A stretch of DNA of 64,000 nt from Thioclava marina. Lineage in GTDB: Bacteria; Pseudomonadota; Alphaproteobacteria; Rhodobacterales; Rhodobacteraceae. Shown one piece after another: positions 44,783 to 54,421 of this stretch. The stretch is taken from NCBI RefSeq assembly GCF_002020135.1, contig NZ_MPZS01000001.1, positions 558,001 to 622,000 of the forward strand, read 5' to 3'. The position numbers and the translations under genes are program-made. The notes under the pieces are model-generated. The model saw nothing but the letters and a program-made list of their open reading frames with translations. It was not told the origin of the DNA and searched no databases. How positions within the stretch are numbered: position 1 is the stretch's first letter; each line of letters starts with the position of its first letter.

Positions 44783-45535
44783 ATGGTGGCACAGAGAGAA
44801 CAGGGCGGGGTCATCCTTGCCGGGGCAGGTCCGGGCGACCCGGACCTTCTGACCGTGGCTGTCCTGCGCGAAATGAGCCGTGCCGACGTTATCCTGCACG
44901 ATACGCTTGTCAGCCCCGAGGTGCTCGCGCTCGCGGGCCCGCAGGCGCGACTGATCGAAACCGGCAAGACCGGCTTCGGCCCCTCGATGAAACAAGAGAA
45001 CATCTCGGAGATGATCGTCTTTTTCGCGCAACGCGGCTATCGCGTGCTGCGCTTGAAATCGGGCGACCCCGGCTTGTTCGGACGGCTGGGCGAGGAACTG
45101 GACGCGCTCGACGCCGCGGGCATCGCCTGGCGCGTCCTTCCCGGCATCACCGCCGCCTCCGCCGCTGCCGCCTCGCTGGGCCAAAGCCTGACCGAGCGCG
45201 GTCGCAACCGCGAGCTGCGCCTGATCACCGGCCATGACGCGCAAGGTCTGGCCGAACAGGATTGGGCCGCCCTCGCACGTCCCGGCGCCGTCGCCGCGAT
45301 CTATATGGGCAAGCGTGCCGCGCGCTTTGTGCAGGGCCGGTTGATGATGCATGGCGCCTCCCCCGCCACCCCCGCCTGCGTGGTCGAGAACGCCTCGCGC
45401 GCCGATCAGGCGATCCGCGCCGCGACGCTTGCCACCCTGCCCCAAATCGCCGCCGAGGCCAAAGGCCCCGCCGTCATCCTTCTCGGGCTCGCCCCGCGCG
45501 ACGCCCGCATCGCCCTCAAGGAGGCCGCGCTATGA
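44783..45535 (+). CDS. cobA: Uroporphyrinogen-III C-methyltransferase (siroheme synthesis)
   Basis: 250 residues from the ATG at 44783 (CGGAGCGCATC upstream). SAM-dependent SUMT: GGVILAGAGPGDPDLLTVAVLREMSRADVILHDTLVSPEVL, YRVLRLKSGDPGLFGRLGEELDAL, GITAASAAAASLGQSLTERG and VAAIYMGKRAA. Adds two methyls to make precorrin-2, precursor of the siroheme used by the sulfite reductase encoded two genes on. It lacks the CysG-N dehydrogenase/ferrochelatase half, so those steps are encoded elsewhere. ATGA overlap with the next gene. Confidence 0.94.
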   Translation: MVAQREQGGVILAGAGPGDPDLLTVAVLREMSRADVILHDTLVSPEVLALAGPQARLIETGKTGFGPSMKQENISEMIVFFAQRGYRVLRLKSGDPGLFGRLGEELDALDAAGIAWRVLPGITAASAAAASLGQSLTERGRNRELRLITGHDAQGLAEQDWAALARPGAVAAIYMGKRAARFVQGRLMMHGASPATPACVVENASRADQAIRAATLATLPQIAAEAKGPAVILLGLAPRDARIALKEAAL

Positions 45536-45819
45536 GCAAGAAATTCACCCCCGGCGTGATCAGCGCCAATGATCTGCGCGAAGGCCATGTCGTCTACATG
45601 AACGACGCGGGCCAATGGGTGCTGCGACTGAAGGACGCCGCCTTCCTCGATGACCCGGTGATTGCCGAGATGTGGCTCAATATCGCAAACGCCCAGACCG
45701 AGAAGGTCGTGGGCGCCTATCTCGCGCCTGCCACGCTTGGCCCCAATGGCCCCGAGCCCGCGCATTTCCGCGAGGCCTTCCGCGCCACCGGCCCCTCCAT
45801 CGAGCTTCCCGGGATCTGA
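45532..45819 (+). CDS. DUF2849 family protein
   Basis: 95 residues. FTPGVISANDLREGHVVYMNDAGQWVLRLKDAAFLDDPVIAEMWLNIANAQTEKVVGAYLAPATLG is the DUF2849 pattern; the family occurs in alphaproteobacteria between the siroheme methyltransferase and the sulfite/nitrite reductase genes, as here. No known motif; its role is inferred only as an accessory of sulfite reduction. Overlaps the previous gene (ATGA) and ends three bases before the reductase ATG. Confidence 0.9.
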   Translation: MSKKFTPGVISANDLREGHVVYMNDAGQWVLRLKDAAFLDDPVIAEMWLNIANAQTEKVVGAYLAPATLGPNGPEPAHFREAFRATGPSIELPGI

Positions 45820-45822
45820 TCC

Positions 45823-47490
45823 ATGTTCCAACCCAGCGACTTCGACAGCGCCGCGATCCGCGCGCGCGCCGCCCAGTTCCGTTCTCAGGTCGCGCGCCGC
45901 CTCGACGGAAGCCTGACCGAGGATGAGTTCAAACCGCTGCGCCTGATGAACGGGCTCTATCTACAGCTGCATGCCTATATGCTGCGGGTGGCGATCCCCT
46001 ACGGCACGATCTCGGCGCGCCAGATGCGCCAGCTCGCCAAGATCGCCGACGCCTGGGATCGCGGTTACGGCCATTTCACCACCCGTCAGAACATCCAGTT
46101 CAACTGGCCCAAACTGGTCGATGTGCCGGATATGATCGACGCGCTGGCCGATGTGGGCATGCACGCCATCCAGACCTCGGGCAATGCGATCCGCAACACG
46201 ACGACGGATGCTTTCGCGGGTGCGAGCGCCGACGAGATCGCCGACCCGCGTCCCTATGCCGAACTGATCCGCCAATGGTCCACCGACCATCCCGAGTTCC
46301 AGTTCCTGCCGCGCAAGTTCAAGATCGCAATCAACGGCGCGCGAGCAGACCGCGCCGCGATCCGTGCGCATGACGTGGGGCTGCAACTGGTCGAGCGTGA
46401 CGGCGAGATCGGGTTTCAGGTCTTCGTGGGCGGCGGTCTGGGCCGCACCCCGATGATCGGGAAAGAGCTACGCGACTTCCTGCCCGCCAGCGACCTGCTG
46501 CCCTATCTGGAATCGATCGTCGCTGCGTGGAACCTCGCCGGACGGCGCGACAACAAGTATAAGGCCCGCATCAAGATCACCGTGCATGAGCTTGGGATCG
46601 AGGCCTTTTCCGATCTGGTCGAGGCGGAATTCCCGGCCCGTCGCGCGGCCTTCAAGGGCGCCGATCAGGCGATCCTTGCCGATCTGAAAGCGCAATTCGC
46701 ACCGCCTGCCTTGCCCTCGCGCGAGAGCGCCAGCTTCGAGACCGCGCTCAATGTCGACGCGCTTCTGCGCGACTGGGCCGCGCGCTCGGTCTCGCCGCAT
46801 CACAACCCCGATTACGCGGTGGTCACTATCAGCCTGAAAGAGCACGGCGCCCCTCCCGGCGATGCCACCTCGGACCAGATGCGCCTGCTCGCCGATCTCG
46901 CCGAACGCTATGGTCAGTCCGAGCTGCGCATCAGCCATGAGCAGAACGTGATCCTGCCCCATGTCGCGAAGGCCGATCTGCCCGCGCTGTTCGAAAGCTT
47001 GCGCAAGGGCGGGTTGGCCACGGCGAATATCGGGCTGACCTCGGATATCATCGCCTGCCCCGGCATGGATTACTGCGCGCTGGCCACGGCCCGCTCGATC
47101 CCGCTGGCGCAACAGATCGCGACCCATTTCCGCGATCTGGGGCTGGAGAGCGAAATCGGCACACTCAAGATCAAGATCTCGGGCTGCATCAATGCCTGCG
47201 GCCATCACCATCTGGGCCACATCGGCATTCTCGGCCTCGACCGCGCGGGTGTGGAGAATTACCAGATCACGCTTGGCGGCGATGCGACCGAGACGATGGC
47301 GCTTGGCGAACGCGCAGGCCCGGGTTTCGCCTATACGGAGGTGATCCCGGCGCTCGAACGGCTGTTGCGCGCCTATCTCGACCTGCGCCAGTCGCAATCG
47401 GAAAGCTTTCTGGACGCGCTACGCCGCCTCGGCCCCGAACCGTTCAAGGATGCGCTCTACCAAGAGGCCCAGCGTCATGCCGCTCAATGA
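45823..47490 (+). CDS. cysI: Sulfite reductase hemoprotein (nitrite/sulfite reductase family)
   Basis: 555 residues. Two ferredoxin-like half domains and two siroheme domains; cluster/siroheme cysteines in ACPGMDYCALATARS and KISGCINACGHHHLGHIGILG. The N-terminal part LRLMNGLYLQLHAYMLRVAIPYG and GHFTTRQNIQFNWPKLVDVPDMID is conserved in this family. In this context (with cysH and SUMT) it reduces sulfite to sulfide by six electrons, fed by reduced ferredoxin or an NADPH reductase. Overlaps cysH by 14 bases. Confidence 0.94.
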   Translation: MFQPSDFDSAAIRARAAQFRSQVARRLDGSLTEDEFKPLRLMNGLYLQLHAYMLRVAIPYGTISARQMRQLAKIADAWDRGYGHFTTRQNIQFNWPKLVDVPDMIDALADVGMHAIQTSGNAIRNTTTDAFAGASADEIADPRPYAELIRQWSTDHPEFQFLPRKFKIAINGARADRAAIRAHDVGLQLVERDGEIGFQVFVGGGLGRTPMIGKELRDFLPASDLLPYLESIVAAWNLAGRRDNKYKARIKITVHELGIEAFSDLVEAEFPARRAAFKGADQAILADLKAQFAPPALPSRESASFETALNVDALLRDWAARSVSPHHNPDYAVVTISLKEHGAPPGDATSDQMRLLADLAERYGQSELRISHEQNVILPHVAKADLPALFESLRKGGLATANIGLTSDIIACPGMDYCALATARSIPLAQQIATHFRDLGLESEIGTLKIKISGCINACGHHHLGHIGILGLDRAGVENYQITLGGDATETMALGERAGPGFAYTEVIPALERLLRAYLDLRQSQSESFLDALRRLGPEPFKDALYQEAQRHAAQ

Positions 47491-48247
47491 TCGACTTGGC
47501 ATCGAGGACCGCGTCACCGCGCTCAACGGTCGTTACCGTCATCATGCGGCAACGGCGGTGATGGAGCGGGCGCTGCGCGACCCGGACGTGGGCGAGGTCG
47601 CGCTGGTCTCGTCTTTCGGGGCGGAATCGGTGGTGCTGTTGCACATGGTCTCGGTGATCGCGCCGGGGACACCGGTCCTGTTCATCGACACCCAGATGCT
47701 GTTTGCCGAAACCCTCGCCTATCAGGAGGAGGTCGCGGCCAAGCTCGGGCTGACCAATGTACAGGTGATCCGCGCCGCCGAGGCGGCGATTGCGCGCGAC
47801 GATCCCGACGGCACCCTGCATCAGTTCAGCACCGATGCCTGCTGCAGCCTGCGCAAGACCGTGCCGCTGGAAACCGCGCTTTCGGGCTATGACGCCTGGA
47901 TCACGGGGCGCAAACGGTTTCAGGGCGGCCAGCGCGCGGCACTCGATTTCTTCGAGGTCGAGACGGAGGCCCGGATGAAGATCAACCCGCTGGCCCATTG
48001 GGACAAGCAGGACGTGCAGGATTACATGATCGAGAACCGACTGCCGCGGCATCCGCTGGTGGCGCAGGGCTACCCGTCGATCGGCTGCGCGCCCTGCACC
48101 TCGCCGGTCAAACCGGGCGAGGATGAACGCGCGGGCCGCTGGCGCGGCGCTGCGAAAACCGAATGCGGCATCCACTTCATCGGCGGCAAGGCCGTACGTG
48201 TGAGGAACGATGCTCAAGAGACGGATAACAAGGAGAAAGTGGCATGA
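47477..48247 (+). CDS. cysH: Phosphoadenylyl/adenylyl-sulfate reductase
   Basis: 256 residues from the ATG at 47477, inside the end of cysI. PAPS-reductase fold: LVSSFGAESVVLLHM, VLFIDTQMLFAETLAYQ, and SGYDAWITGRKRFQGGQRA. The cysteine pairs in TDACCSLRKTVPLE and GCAPCTSPVKPGEDERAGRW are the [4Fe-4S] ligands of the adenylyl-sulfate (APS) type, and the closing KTECGIH holds the catalytic Cys. So APS rather than PAPS is the expected substrate, giving sulfite for CysI. ATGA overlap with the next gene. Confidence 0.95.
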   Translation: MPLNDRLGIEDRVTALNGRYRHHAATAVMERALRDPDVGEVALVSSFGAESVVLLHMVSVIAPGTPVLFIDTQMLFAETLAYQEEVAAKLGLTNVQVIRAAEAAIARDDPDGTLHQFSTDACCSLRKTVPLETALSGYDAWITGRKRFQGGQRAALDFFEVETEARMKINPLAHWDKQDVQDYMIENRLPRHPLVAQGYPSIGCAPCTSPVKPGEDERAGRWRGAAKTECGIHFIGGKAVRVRNDAQETDNKEKVA

Positions 48248-48615
48248 GCGTGATCGTTCGCGACGACGGCTTCCACGAGGATGACTTCACCGGGCAAAGC
48301 CTCGATATCGCGCCCGAAACCGATGCAGGCCACCTGCCCGCGCTGATCGAGGGCGCGCAGATGATCCGCGTGCTCTTCCCAGCCTTCTCGGACGGGCGCG
48401 GCTTCACGCTCGCGCGCCGGATCCGGGCGCTCGGGTTTCAAGGGCGCCTGCGCGCGGCCGGCCCGCTGATCGCCGATCAATACCCGATGGCGCGGCGCGT
48501 GGGTTTCGACGAAGTCGAGATCCCGCCCGAGATGGCCGAACGCCAACCCAGCCCGCAATGGCTCTTTCGTGCCGACTGGGCCGCGCATGACTACCGCGCG
48601 CGGCTTGCGGGCTGA
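48244..48615 (+). CDS. DUF934 family protein
   Basis: 123 residues. Carries the DUF934 pattern: VLFPAFSDGRGFTLARRIRALGFQGRLRAAGPLIADQYPMARRVGFDEVEI. The family is found at the end of cysI/cysH operons in proteobacteria and is annotated as an oxidoreductase accessory (sometimes CysX-like), but no activity is proven. Overlaps cysH (ATGA); last gene of the operon starting at 44783. Confidence 0.92.
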   Translation: MSVIVRDDGFHEDDFTGQSLDIAPETDAGHLPALIEGAQMIRVLFPAFSDGRGFTLARRIRALGFQGRLRAAGPLIADQYPMARRVGFDEVEIPPEMAERQPSPQWLFRADWAAHDYRARLAG

Positions 48616-48666
48616 GCCTTCCCAATTCACCTGAATTTCACTAAAGACACGCGGCAAGACCGGCAT

Positions 48667-48680
48667 TTGAGCCAGATCAA
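48667..48680. promoter_or_regulatory. FNR-like box upstream of the ferredoxin-NADP reductase gene
   Basis: TTGAGCCAGATCAA matches the FNR/FnrL consensus TTGAT-N4-ATCAA at nine of ten defined positions. It lies 80 bases before the start at 48761, a usual place for an FNR-type site. Prediction only. Confidence 0.5.
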
Positions 48681-48760
48681 GGAGGGTTGCGCCCCGCAAC
48701 CTGTATCCGATCTGCATATTTGCCAGCCGAGCCTGCGCGCCCGGCCAGAGAGATGTGACA

Positions 48761-49579
48761 ATGAACGAGAGCGCCGTGACCGAGATCCCCAAGGTAAAGA
48801 CCCTGCCCGACGCCCAGGAAGTGACCGAAGTAACGCATTGGACGGACCGGCTGTTTTCCTTCCGCGTGACGCGGCCGCAGAGCTTGCGTTTCCGCTCGGG
48901 CGAGTTCGTGATGATCGGCCTGATGGGCGACAATGGCAAACCGCTGCTGCGCGCCTATTCGATCGCCTCTCCCAACTGGGACGAGGAGCTGGAATTCTAC
49001 TCGATCAAGGTGCCCGATGGCCCGCTGACCTCGAAGCTCCAGCACATCAACGTGGGCGATCAGATCATCCTGCGCCCCAAGCCCGTCGGCACGCTCGTCC
49101 ATGACGCGCTGCTGCCCGGCAAGCGGGTGTGGTTCCTCGCCACCGGCACCGGCATCGCGCCCTTCGCCTCGCTGATGCGCGACCCCGAGACCTACGACAA
49201 GTTCGACGAGGTCATCATGATGCATACCTGCCGGACGATCGAGGAACTGGAATATGGCCGCCAGCTGGTCGAGAACCTGATCAACGACCCGCTGATCGGC
49301 GAGATGGTCGAGGGCAAGCTGAAATATTACCCGACCACGACCCGCGAGGAATTCCACCACATGGGCCGGATCACCGACAACCTCGAGAACGGGAAGGTCT
49401 TCAAGGATCTCGGCATCGCCCCTATGAACCCCGAAACCGACCGCGCGATGGTCTGCGGCTCGCTCGCCTTCAACAAGGACGTGATGGCGGTGCTCGAAGG
49501 CTTTGGCCTGCGCGAGGGCGCCAATTCGGAGCCCCGCGAATACGTGGTCGAGAAAGCCTTCGTCGGCGACGGGATCTGA
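48761..49579 (+). CDS. fpr: Ferredoxin--NADP(+) reductase
   Basis: 272 residues from the ATG at 48761; a GTG two codons earlier is less likely. FAD-binding LLRAYSIASPNWDEELEFYSIKVPDGPLTSKLQHI, NADP-binding VWFLATGTGIAPFASLMRDPETY and DRAMVCGSLAFNKDVMAVLEGFGLREG, with the C-terminal EKAFVGDGI tail of the plant-distant bacterial (Fpr) class. It passes electrons between NADPH and ferredoxin/flavodoxin and could feed the sulfite reductase or the P450. Monocistronic: FNR-like box before, terminator after. Confidence 0.95.
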   Translation: MNESAVTEIPKVKTLPDAQEVTEVTHWTDRLFSFRVTRPQSLRFRSGEFVMIGLMGDNGKPLLRAYSIASPNWDEELEFYSIKVPDGPLTSKLQHINVGDQIILRPKPVGTLVHDALLPGKRVWFLATGTGIAPFASLMRDPETYDKFDEVIMMHTCRTIEELEYGRQLVENLINDPLIGEMVEGKLKYYPTTTREEFHHMGRITDNLENGKVFKDLGIAPMNPETDRAMVCGSLAFNKDVMAVLEGFGLREGANSEPREYVVEKAFVGDGI

Positions 49580-49602
49580 GGGATCCGGACTTGCAGAACA
49601 AC

Positions 49603-49632
49603 CGGGCGGCCGCAGGGCCGCCCGTTTTCGTT
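49603..49632 (+). terminator. Rho-independent terminator of fpr
   Basis: CGGGCGGCC (49603-49611) pairs with GGCCGCCCG (49616-49624), 4-base loop, then TTTTCGTTT. It starts 24 bases past the fpr stop. Confidence 0.9.
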
Positions 49633-49783
49633 TCGGCTCTCTGGCAAACATAATGCGGCCCTCTCCGCTGGGGACCGGAGAGGGCCAGTTTCGCCGATCA
49701 GGCTCATTCGTTGACCGCCCGAGCTTATCGTCGTTTTGCCTGGGCCTTCTCAGCGTCTGGGGCGAGCGCACCCGCCCCGGATC

Positions 49784-50029
49784 TCAATGCAGCGCCATTT
49801 CCCGCGCGGTCATCAGCGTGACGGTGGTCGAGCCGCCGCCCATGCGGATATCGGTCACGTCGAGCGCGTGGTGGTCGAGATCGCCACCCAGGCACTCGAT
49901 CGAAGCGCCTGCAAAGGTCGCATCGAGCACCGAGGTCAGCCCCTCGCCCACGAGTTCGGCCTCCACCCCGCCGGGGATCCGGCGCAGCGCCTTGGGCATC
50001 ACTCGTTTATTGCCGACGATCAGTTCCAA
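49784..50029 (-). CDS. Small hypothetical protein downstream of nrdJ, TTG start
   Basis: 81 residues. The only start with a good ribosome site is TTG at 50029, where AGGAG lies six bases upstream; the first in-frame ATG (50 residues... at residue 11, MPKALRR) has none. Sequence ELIVGNKRVMPKALRRIPGGVEAELVGEGLTSVLDATFAGASIECLGGDLDHHALDVTDIRMGGGSTTVTLMTARE reads like a real, compact alpha/beta protein but I recognise no family. It follows nrdJ by 101 bases, co-directional. Could be expressed with nrdJ; no function proposed. Confidence 0.6.
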   Translation of the reverse strand: MELIVGNKRVMPKALRRIPGGVEAELVGEGLTSVLDATFAGASIECLGGDLDHHALDVTDIRMGGGSTTVTLMTAREMALH

Positions 50030-50130
50030 TTTCCGCTCCTGTCCCGCGCCGCTGGCGCTTCTCTTCTGTCCCCCGGACCCTACGCCCGGTCAGTCGTCGG
50101 GGCCCCGGCCGGTGCCGGAGCCCCTGTCCC

Positions 50131-53100
50131 TCAGGAACAACCGCTGGTCGCCCCACAGGTATTGCACTTCATGCAGGTGCCGTTGCGCACGAGCGTGTAG
50201 TTGCCGCAATCGCCGCACGCCTCGCCCTCGTAGCCCTGCATCTTCGCCTTGGCGCGCGCATCCATCTGCACCGAACCCGTGGCCACGGCGGTCGTGGTGG
50301 TCACGCTGGCCTGCACGCTGCGCGCGGTCAGGGTTTCGACCCCGCTGCCGCCTTGCAGCACCAGAAGCTCTTGCGGCAGGCGCTTGCGAAGGTAGCCGGT
50401 CGACGAGATCTGGCGCAGCACTTCGAGCGATTTCGAGGCCTTGTCCGAGACCGGCTCGACATTGCCATCCACCAGCTTGCCTTCGTTCTCGCCACCGCCC
50501 AGATCGTCGAAGGACGCGCCTTGCGGCTTCACATGGGCCAGATCGGTGCGGTCGAGATAGGACACGGCCAGTTCGCGGAACACGTAGTCGAGGATCGAGG
50601 TCGCGTTCTTGATCGAGTCGTTGCCCTGCACCATGCCGGCGGGTTCGAACTTGGTGAAGGTGAAGGCGTCCACGAACTCTTCCAGCGGCACGCCATATTG
50701 TAGGCCGACCGAGACGGCGATCGCGAAGTTGTTCATCATCGCGCGGAAGCCCGCGCCTTCCTTGTGCATGTCGATGAAGATCTCGCCAAGCGAACCGTCG
50801 TCATATTCGCCGGTGCGCAGGTAGACCTTGTGGCCGCCCACGACCGCCTTCTGGGTATAGCCCTTGCGGCGCGTCGGGAGCTTTTCGCGGTGGCTGCGCT
50901 CGTATTCCTTGACGATCACCTTCTCGATGATCTTCTCGGCGAGCACGGCGGCCTTCTCCTGCGGCGTGCCGGTGGCCAGAACCTCTTCGGCTTCCTCGTC
51001 ATCCTCGACCAGCGCGGCCGCCAGCGGCTGCGACAGTTTCGAGCCGTCGCGGTAAAGCGCGTTGGCCTTGATGCCGAGCGACCAGCTGAGCTCGTATGCC
51101 GCCTTCACGTCCTCGATCGAGGCGTGGTTGGCCATGTTGATCGTCTTCGAAATCGCGCCCGAGATGAAGGACTGTGCGGCCGCCATCATGTAGATGTGGC
51201 TGTCGACCGACAGGTAGCGCTTGCCCTTCTTGCCGCAGGGATTGGCGCAGTCGAACACGCTCAGGTGCTCGTCCTTCAGATGCGGCGCGCCTTCCAGCGT
51301 CATCGTCCCGCAGACATGGTCATTCGCGGCTTCGATCTGCTTCTTGGTGAAGCCGAGGTGACGCAGCATGTCGAAGGTCGGGTCGTTCAGCTTCTCGGCC
51401 GGGATGCCGAGCGTCTGGGTGCAGAACTCTTCGCCCAGCGTCCACTGGTTGAACACGAAGCGGATGTCGAAGGCGGTCGGCAGCGCGGCCTCGAGCTTCT
51501 CGATCTCGCGCGGGCCGAAGCCGTGGCCGATCAGCGCCGTGGTGTTGATGTCGGGGCAGTTGCCAAGTGAGGCGTGACCCACGGCATAGGCGATGATCTC
51601 TTCGATCTGCGACGAGCTGTAGCCCAGCGTTTCCAGCGCGCCCGGAACCGAGCGGTTGATGATCTTGAAGTAGCCACCGCCCGCGAGCTTCTTGAATTTC
51701 ACCAGCGCGAAGTCGGGCTCGATGCCGGTGGTGTCGCAATCCATCACGAGGCCGATCGTGCCGGTCGGTGCGATCACCGAGACCTGGGCATTGCGGTAGC
51801 CGTGCTGCTCGCCGAGGCTCAGCGCCTCGTCCCAGGCCTGGGTGGCGAGCGAGATCAGCTCCTGATCGGGGCAGTTCTTGTGATCGAGCGCGACCGGCTT
51901 GATCTCCAGAGCCTCATAGCCCGCAGTCTTGCCGTAAGCCGCGTTGCGGTGGTTGCGGATGACGCGCAGCATATGCTTGGCGTTCTTCTCGTAACCCGGG
52001 AAGGTCCCCAGCTCACCCGCCATCTCGGCCGAGGTGGCGTAGGACACACCGGTCATCACCGCGGTCAGCGCACCGCAAAGCGCACGGCCTTCCTTGGAGT
52101 CGTAGCCCAGCCCCATATTCATCAGCAGACCGCCGATATTGGCGTAGCCAAGACCCAGCGTGCGGAAGTCATAGGAACGCTGCGCGATTTCCTTCGACGG
52201 GAACTGCGCCATCAGCACCGAGATTTCCAGCGTCACGGTCCACAGGCGGGTCGCGTGGATATAGCTTTCGGCGTCGAACTTGCCGTTCTTGTAGAAGGTC
52301 AGCAGGTTCATCGAGGCGAGGTTACACGCCGTATCGTCGAGGAACATGTATTCCGAGCACGGGTTCGAGCCGCGGATCTGCCCGTCCTCGGGGCAGGTGT
52401 GCCATTCGTTGACGGTGTCGTGGAACTGGATGCCCGGATCGGCGCAAGCCCAGGCGGCGTGGCCGACCTGCTCCCACAGATCGCGCGCCTTCACCGTCTT
52501 GGCGACCTTGCCGTCGGTGCGGCGGATCAGCTCCCAATCGGCATCGTCCTTGACCGCCTTCAGGAAGGCGTTGGTGACGCGCACCGAGTTGTTCGAGTTC
52601 TGACCCGAAACCGAGACATAGGCTTCCGAGTCCCAATCGGTGTCATAGGTCGGGAACTCGATCGAGCTGTAGCCCTGACGGGCGTATTGCAGCACGCGAT
52701 TGATATAGGTCTCGGGGATCATCACGCGCTTGGCGGATTTGATCGCCTCTTTCAGAGCGGGGTTCTTCACCGGATCGACCGAACCCTCGTCGGAGCCGTC
52801 AAAGGCGCGGATCGCCTCGAAGATCTTGTTGAGCTCGCGCTCATGCAGCTTCGAGCCCGCGACCAGCGAGGCCACTTTCTGCTCTTCGATCACCTTCCAG
52901 TTCACGAACTGCTCGATATCGGGGTGATCCATGTCGCAGATCACCATCTTCGCCGCGCGGCGCGTGGTGCCGCCCGACTTGATCGCGCCCGCCGCGCGGT
53001 CGCCGATCTTGAGGAAGCCCATCAGGCCCGAGGATTTGCCGCCCCCCGAAAGCGCTTCTCCCTCGGCGCGCAGGCTCGAGAAGTTGGTGCCGGTGCCCGA

Positions 53101-53784
53101 GCCGTATTTGAACAGGCGCGCCTCGCGGACCCAGAGATCCATGATCCCGCCCTCCTGGACCAGATCGTCCGAAACCGACTGGATGAAGCAGGCATGGGGC
53201 TGCGGGTGCTCGTAGGCCGAGCTCGACCGGGTCAGCTTGCCGGTCTTGTAATCGACATAGAAGTGGCCCTGGCCGGGGCCGTCGATGCCGTAGGCCCAGT
53301 GCAGGCCGGTGTTGAACCATTGCGGCGAGTTCGGCGCGGCCATCTGTTCGGCCAGCATGAAGCGCATCTCGTCGTAATAAGCCTGCGCATCGGCCTCGGT
53401 GGAGAAATATCCACCCTTCCAGCCCCAGTAGCACCAAGCGCCAGCGAGACGATCGAAGACCTGCTTGGCCGAGCTCTCACCGGTGAACCGCGCCTCTTCG
53501 GGGAGCTGGGCGAGCGCGTCCTCGTCAGGGACCGAGCGCCACAGGAATTCCGGAACGCCCTTTTCCTTCACCGTCTTCAGCGCGGCCGGAACGCCCGCCT
53601 TGCGGAAGTACTTCTGGGCGAGCACGTCGGAGGCAACCTGGCTCCAGCCTTCGGGCACTTCGACCGAGTCGTTGCGGAACACCACCTTGCCGTCGGGATT
53701 GCGAATCTCCGAGGTCGTCGTCGTGAAGGCGAGCGCGCCATAAGCGCCGGTCTCTTCGGTGGTGAACTTGCGTTCGATCTTCAT
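50131..53784 (-). CDS. nrdJ: Vitamin B12-dependent ribonucleotide reductase (class II)
   Basis: 1217 residues, full length for alphaproteobacterial NrdJ. Reduces ribonucleotides with adenosylcobalamin. Conserved text: [78 protein letters not shown], catalytic-site [23 protein letters not shown] and [31 protein letters not shown]. The C-terminus carries a Cys-rich zinc-ribbon tail ([28 protein letters not shown]) that likely passes electrons from thioredoxin. Makes DNA synthesis independent of oxygen but dependent on cobalamin. An NrdR-like box is about 390 bases upstream. Confidence 0.97.
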   Translation of the reverse strand: MKIERKFTTEETGAYGALAFTTTTSEIRNPDGKVVFRNDSVEVPEGWSQVASDVLAQKYFRKAGVPAALKTVKEKGVPEFLWRSVPDEDALAQLPEEARFTGESSAKQVFDRLAGAWCYWGWKGGYFSTEADAQAYYDEMRFMLAEQMAAPNSPQWFNTGLHWAYGIDGPGQGHFYVDYKTGKLTRSSSAYEHPQPHACFIQSVSDDLVQEGGIMDLWVREARLFKYGSGTGTNFSSLRAEGEALSGGGKSSGLMGFLKIGDRAAGAIKSGGTTRRAAKMVICDMDHPDIEQFVNWKVIEEQKVASLVAGSKLHERELNKIFEAIRAFDGSDEGSVDPVKNPALKEAIKSAKRVMIPETYINRVLQYARQGYSSIEFPTYDTDWDSEAYVSVSGQNSNNSVRVTNAFLKAVKDDADWELIRRTDGKVAKTVKARDLWEQVGHAAWACADPGIQFHDTVNEWHTCPEDGQIRGSNPCSEYMFLDDTACNLASMNLLTFYKNGKFDAESYIHATRLWTVTLEISVLMAQFPSKEIAQRSYDFRTLGLGYANIGGLLMNMGLGYDSKEGRALCGALTAVMTGVSYATSAEMAGELGTFPGYEKNAKHMLRVIRNHRNAAYGKTAGYEALEIKPVALDHKNCPDQELISLATQAWDEALSLGEQHGYRNAQVSVIAPTGTIGLVMDCDTTGIEPDFALVKFKKLAGGGYFKIINRSVPGALETLGYSSSQIEEIIAYAVGHASLGNCPDINTTALIGHGFGPREIEKLEAALPTAFDIRFVFNQWTLGEEFCTQTLGIPAEKLNDPTFDMLRHLGFTKKQIEAANDHVCGTMTLEGAPHLKDEHLSVFDCANPCGKKGKRYLSVDSHIYMMAAAQSFISGAISKTINMANHASIEDVKAAYELSWSLGIKANALYRDGSKLSQPLAAALVEDDEEAEEVLATGTPQEKAAVLAEKIIEKVIVKEYERSHREKLPTRRKGYTQKAVVGGHKVYLRTGEYDDGSLGEIFIDMHKEGAGFRAMMNNFAIAVSVGLQYGVPLEEFVDAFTFTKFEPAGMVQGNDSIKNATSILDYVFRELAVSYLDRTDLAHVKPQGASFDDLGGGENEGKLVDGNVEPVSDKASKSLEVLRQISSTGYLRKRLPQELLVLQGGSGVETLTARSVQASVTTTTAVATGSVQMDARAKAKMQGYEGEACGDCGNYTLVRNGTCMKCNTCGATSGCS

Positions 53785-54304
53785 GTGCCCTGTCCCCGTT
53801 CAAAATATAATCAATTACGGCTTGCGGACGGGCAAAGGCAGTTCGGCGTCTCGCGGTCTATACCACGAGGCGGGCGCGCCCTTCTTGCGGAGCGTGCATC
53901 ATCGGAAACTGTCCCTTGGCCTGCCATCGCCACTACATCTGGTGGCTTTGCTGCCGACATCCCACAACCTGCCGTAGCTCACGCAGACCGTCAACGAAAC
54001 TTTAATGACGGAAACCCGCATTTTTCAGTTGACCATCCTCTCTCGGGGCAGGCTGCTCGATTCATCCACATTTCGTGAACGGCCGGGCGCCGCGACGCAG
54101 CACGAAAAAACGCCAGATTTCATTAGGACTTACCGCAACCATAGCGCGTAATTGGAGCAAATGATCCACAAACCACAATATCTTGTGGATTCTTCCCGCG
54201 CTCTCTGCCGAAAATTTGGGCAAATCCCTCCGCAGTGGCCTTGGGGCCACAATTCAGCGCGCCTACAAGATGTAGTGGCACCTGCCGTCACGATTTGGTG
54301 GGGA
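53785..54304. other. Long upstream region of nrdJ
   Basis: 520 bases between the nrdJ start and the tRNA-Pro gene, with no credible gene on either strand. It is AT-richer than average in 54001-54200. It contains the NrdR-like box at 54173-54188. If transcription starts near that box the nrdJ leader would be ~380 bases. I looked for a cobalamin riboswitch and did not find a B12 box. Confidence 0.55.
54173..54188. promoter_or_regulatory. NrdR-like box upstream of nrdJ
   Basis: CCACAATATCTTGTGG, a 6-bp perfect inverted repeat around TATC that fits the NrdR box pattern (ACACAATATATTGTGT-like). A partial CCACAA lies just before it at 54166. NrdR boxes normally come as pairs about 30 bp apart; no strong second box is seen. 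Confidence 0.55.
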
Positions 54305-54381
54305 TGGTCGGGGCGGCGAGATTCGAACTCACGACCTTCTGTACCCAAAACAGACGCGCTACCAGGCTGCGCTACGCCCCG
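54305..54381 (-). tRNA. tRNA-Pro (anticodon UGG)
   Basis: 77 bases including the encoded CCA. Acceptor stem CGGGGCG/CGCCCCG, D arm AGCGCAGCCTGGTAGCGC, anticodon stem TCTGT/ACAGA around the loop TTTGGGT (anticodon TGG), T arm GTGAGTTCGAATCTCGC. All four arms pair. Reads proline CCA and, by wobble, other CCN codons. Confidence 0.96.
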
Positions 54382-54421
54382 ACGCCCCCTCCTTACAAAG
54401 AGGTCCGGCGCAAGGAAAGGG

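Noticed and set aside
54220-54304. Possible cobalamin riboswitch in the nrdJ leader (minus-strand GCCACTG at about 54232)
   Set aside because: The GCCACTG heptamer is the only matching element. No B12 box (AGYCAGGAGACCGGCC-like) or other conserved blocks follow, and the heptamer is part of a simple inverted repeat (GTGGCC...GGCCAC).
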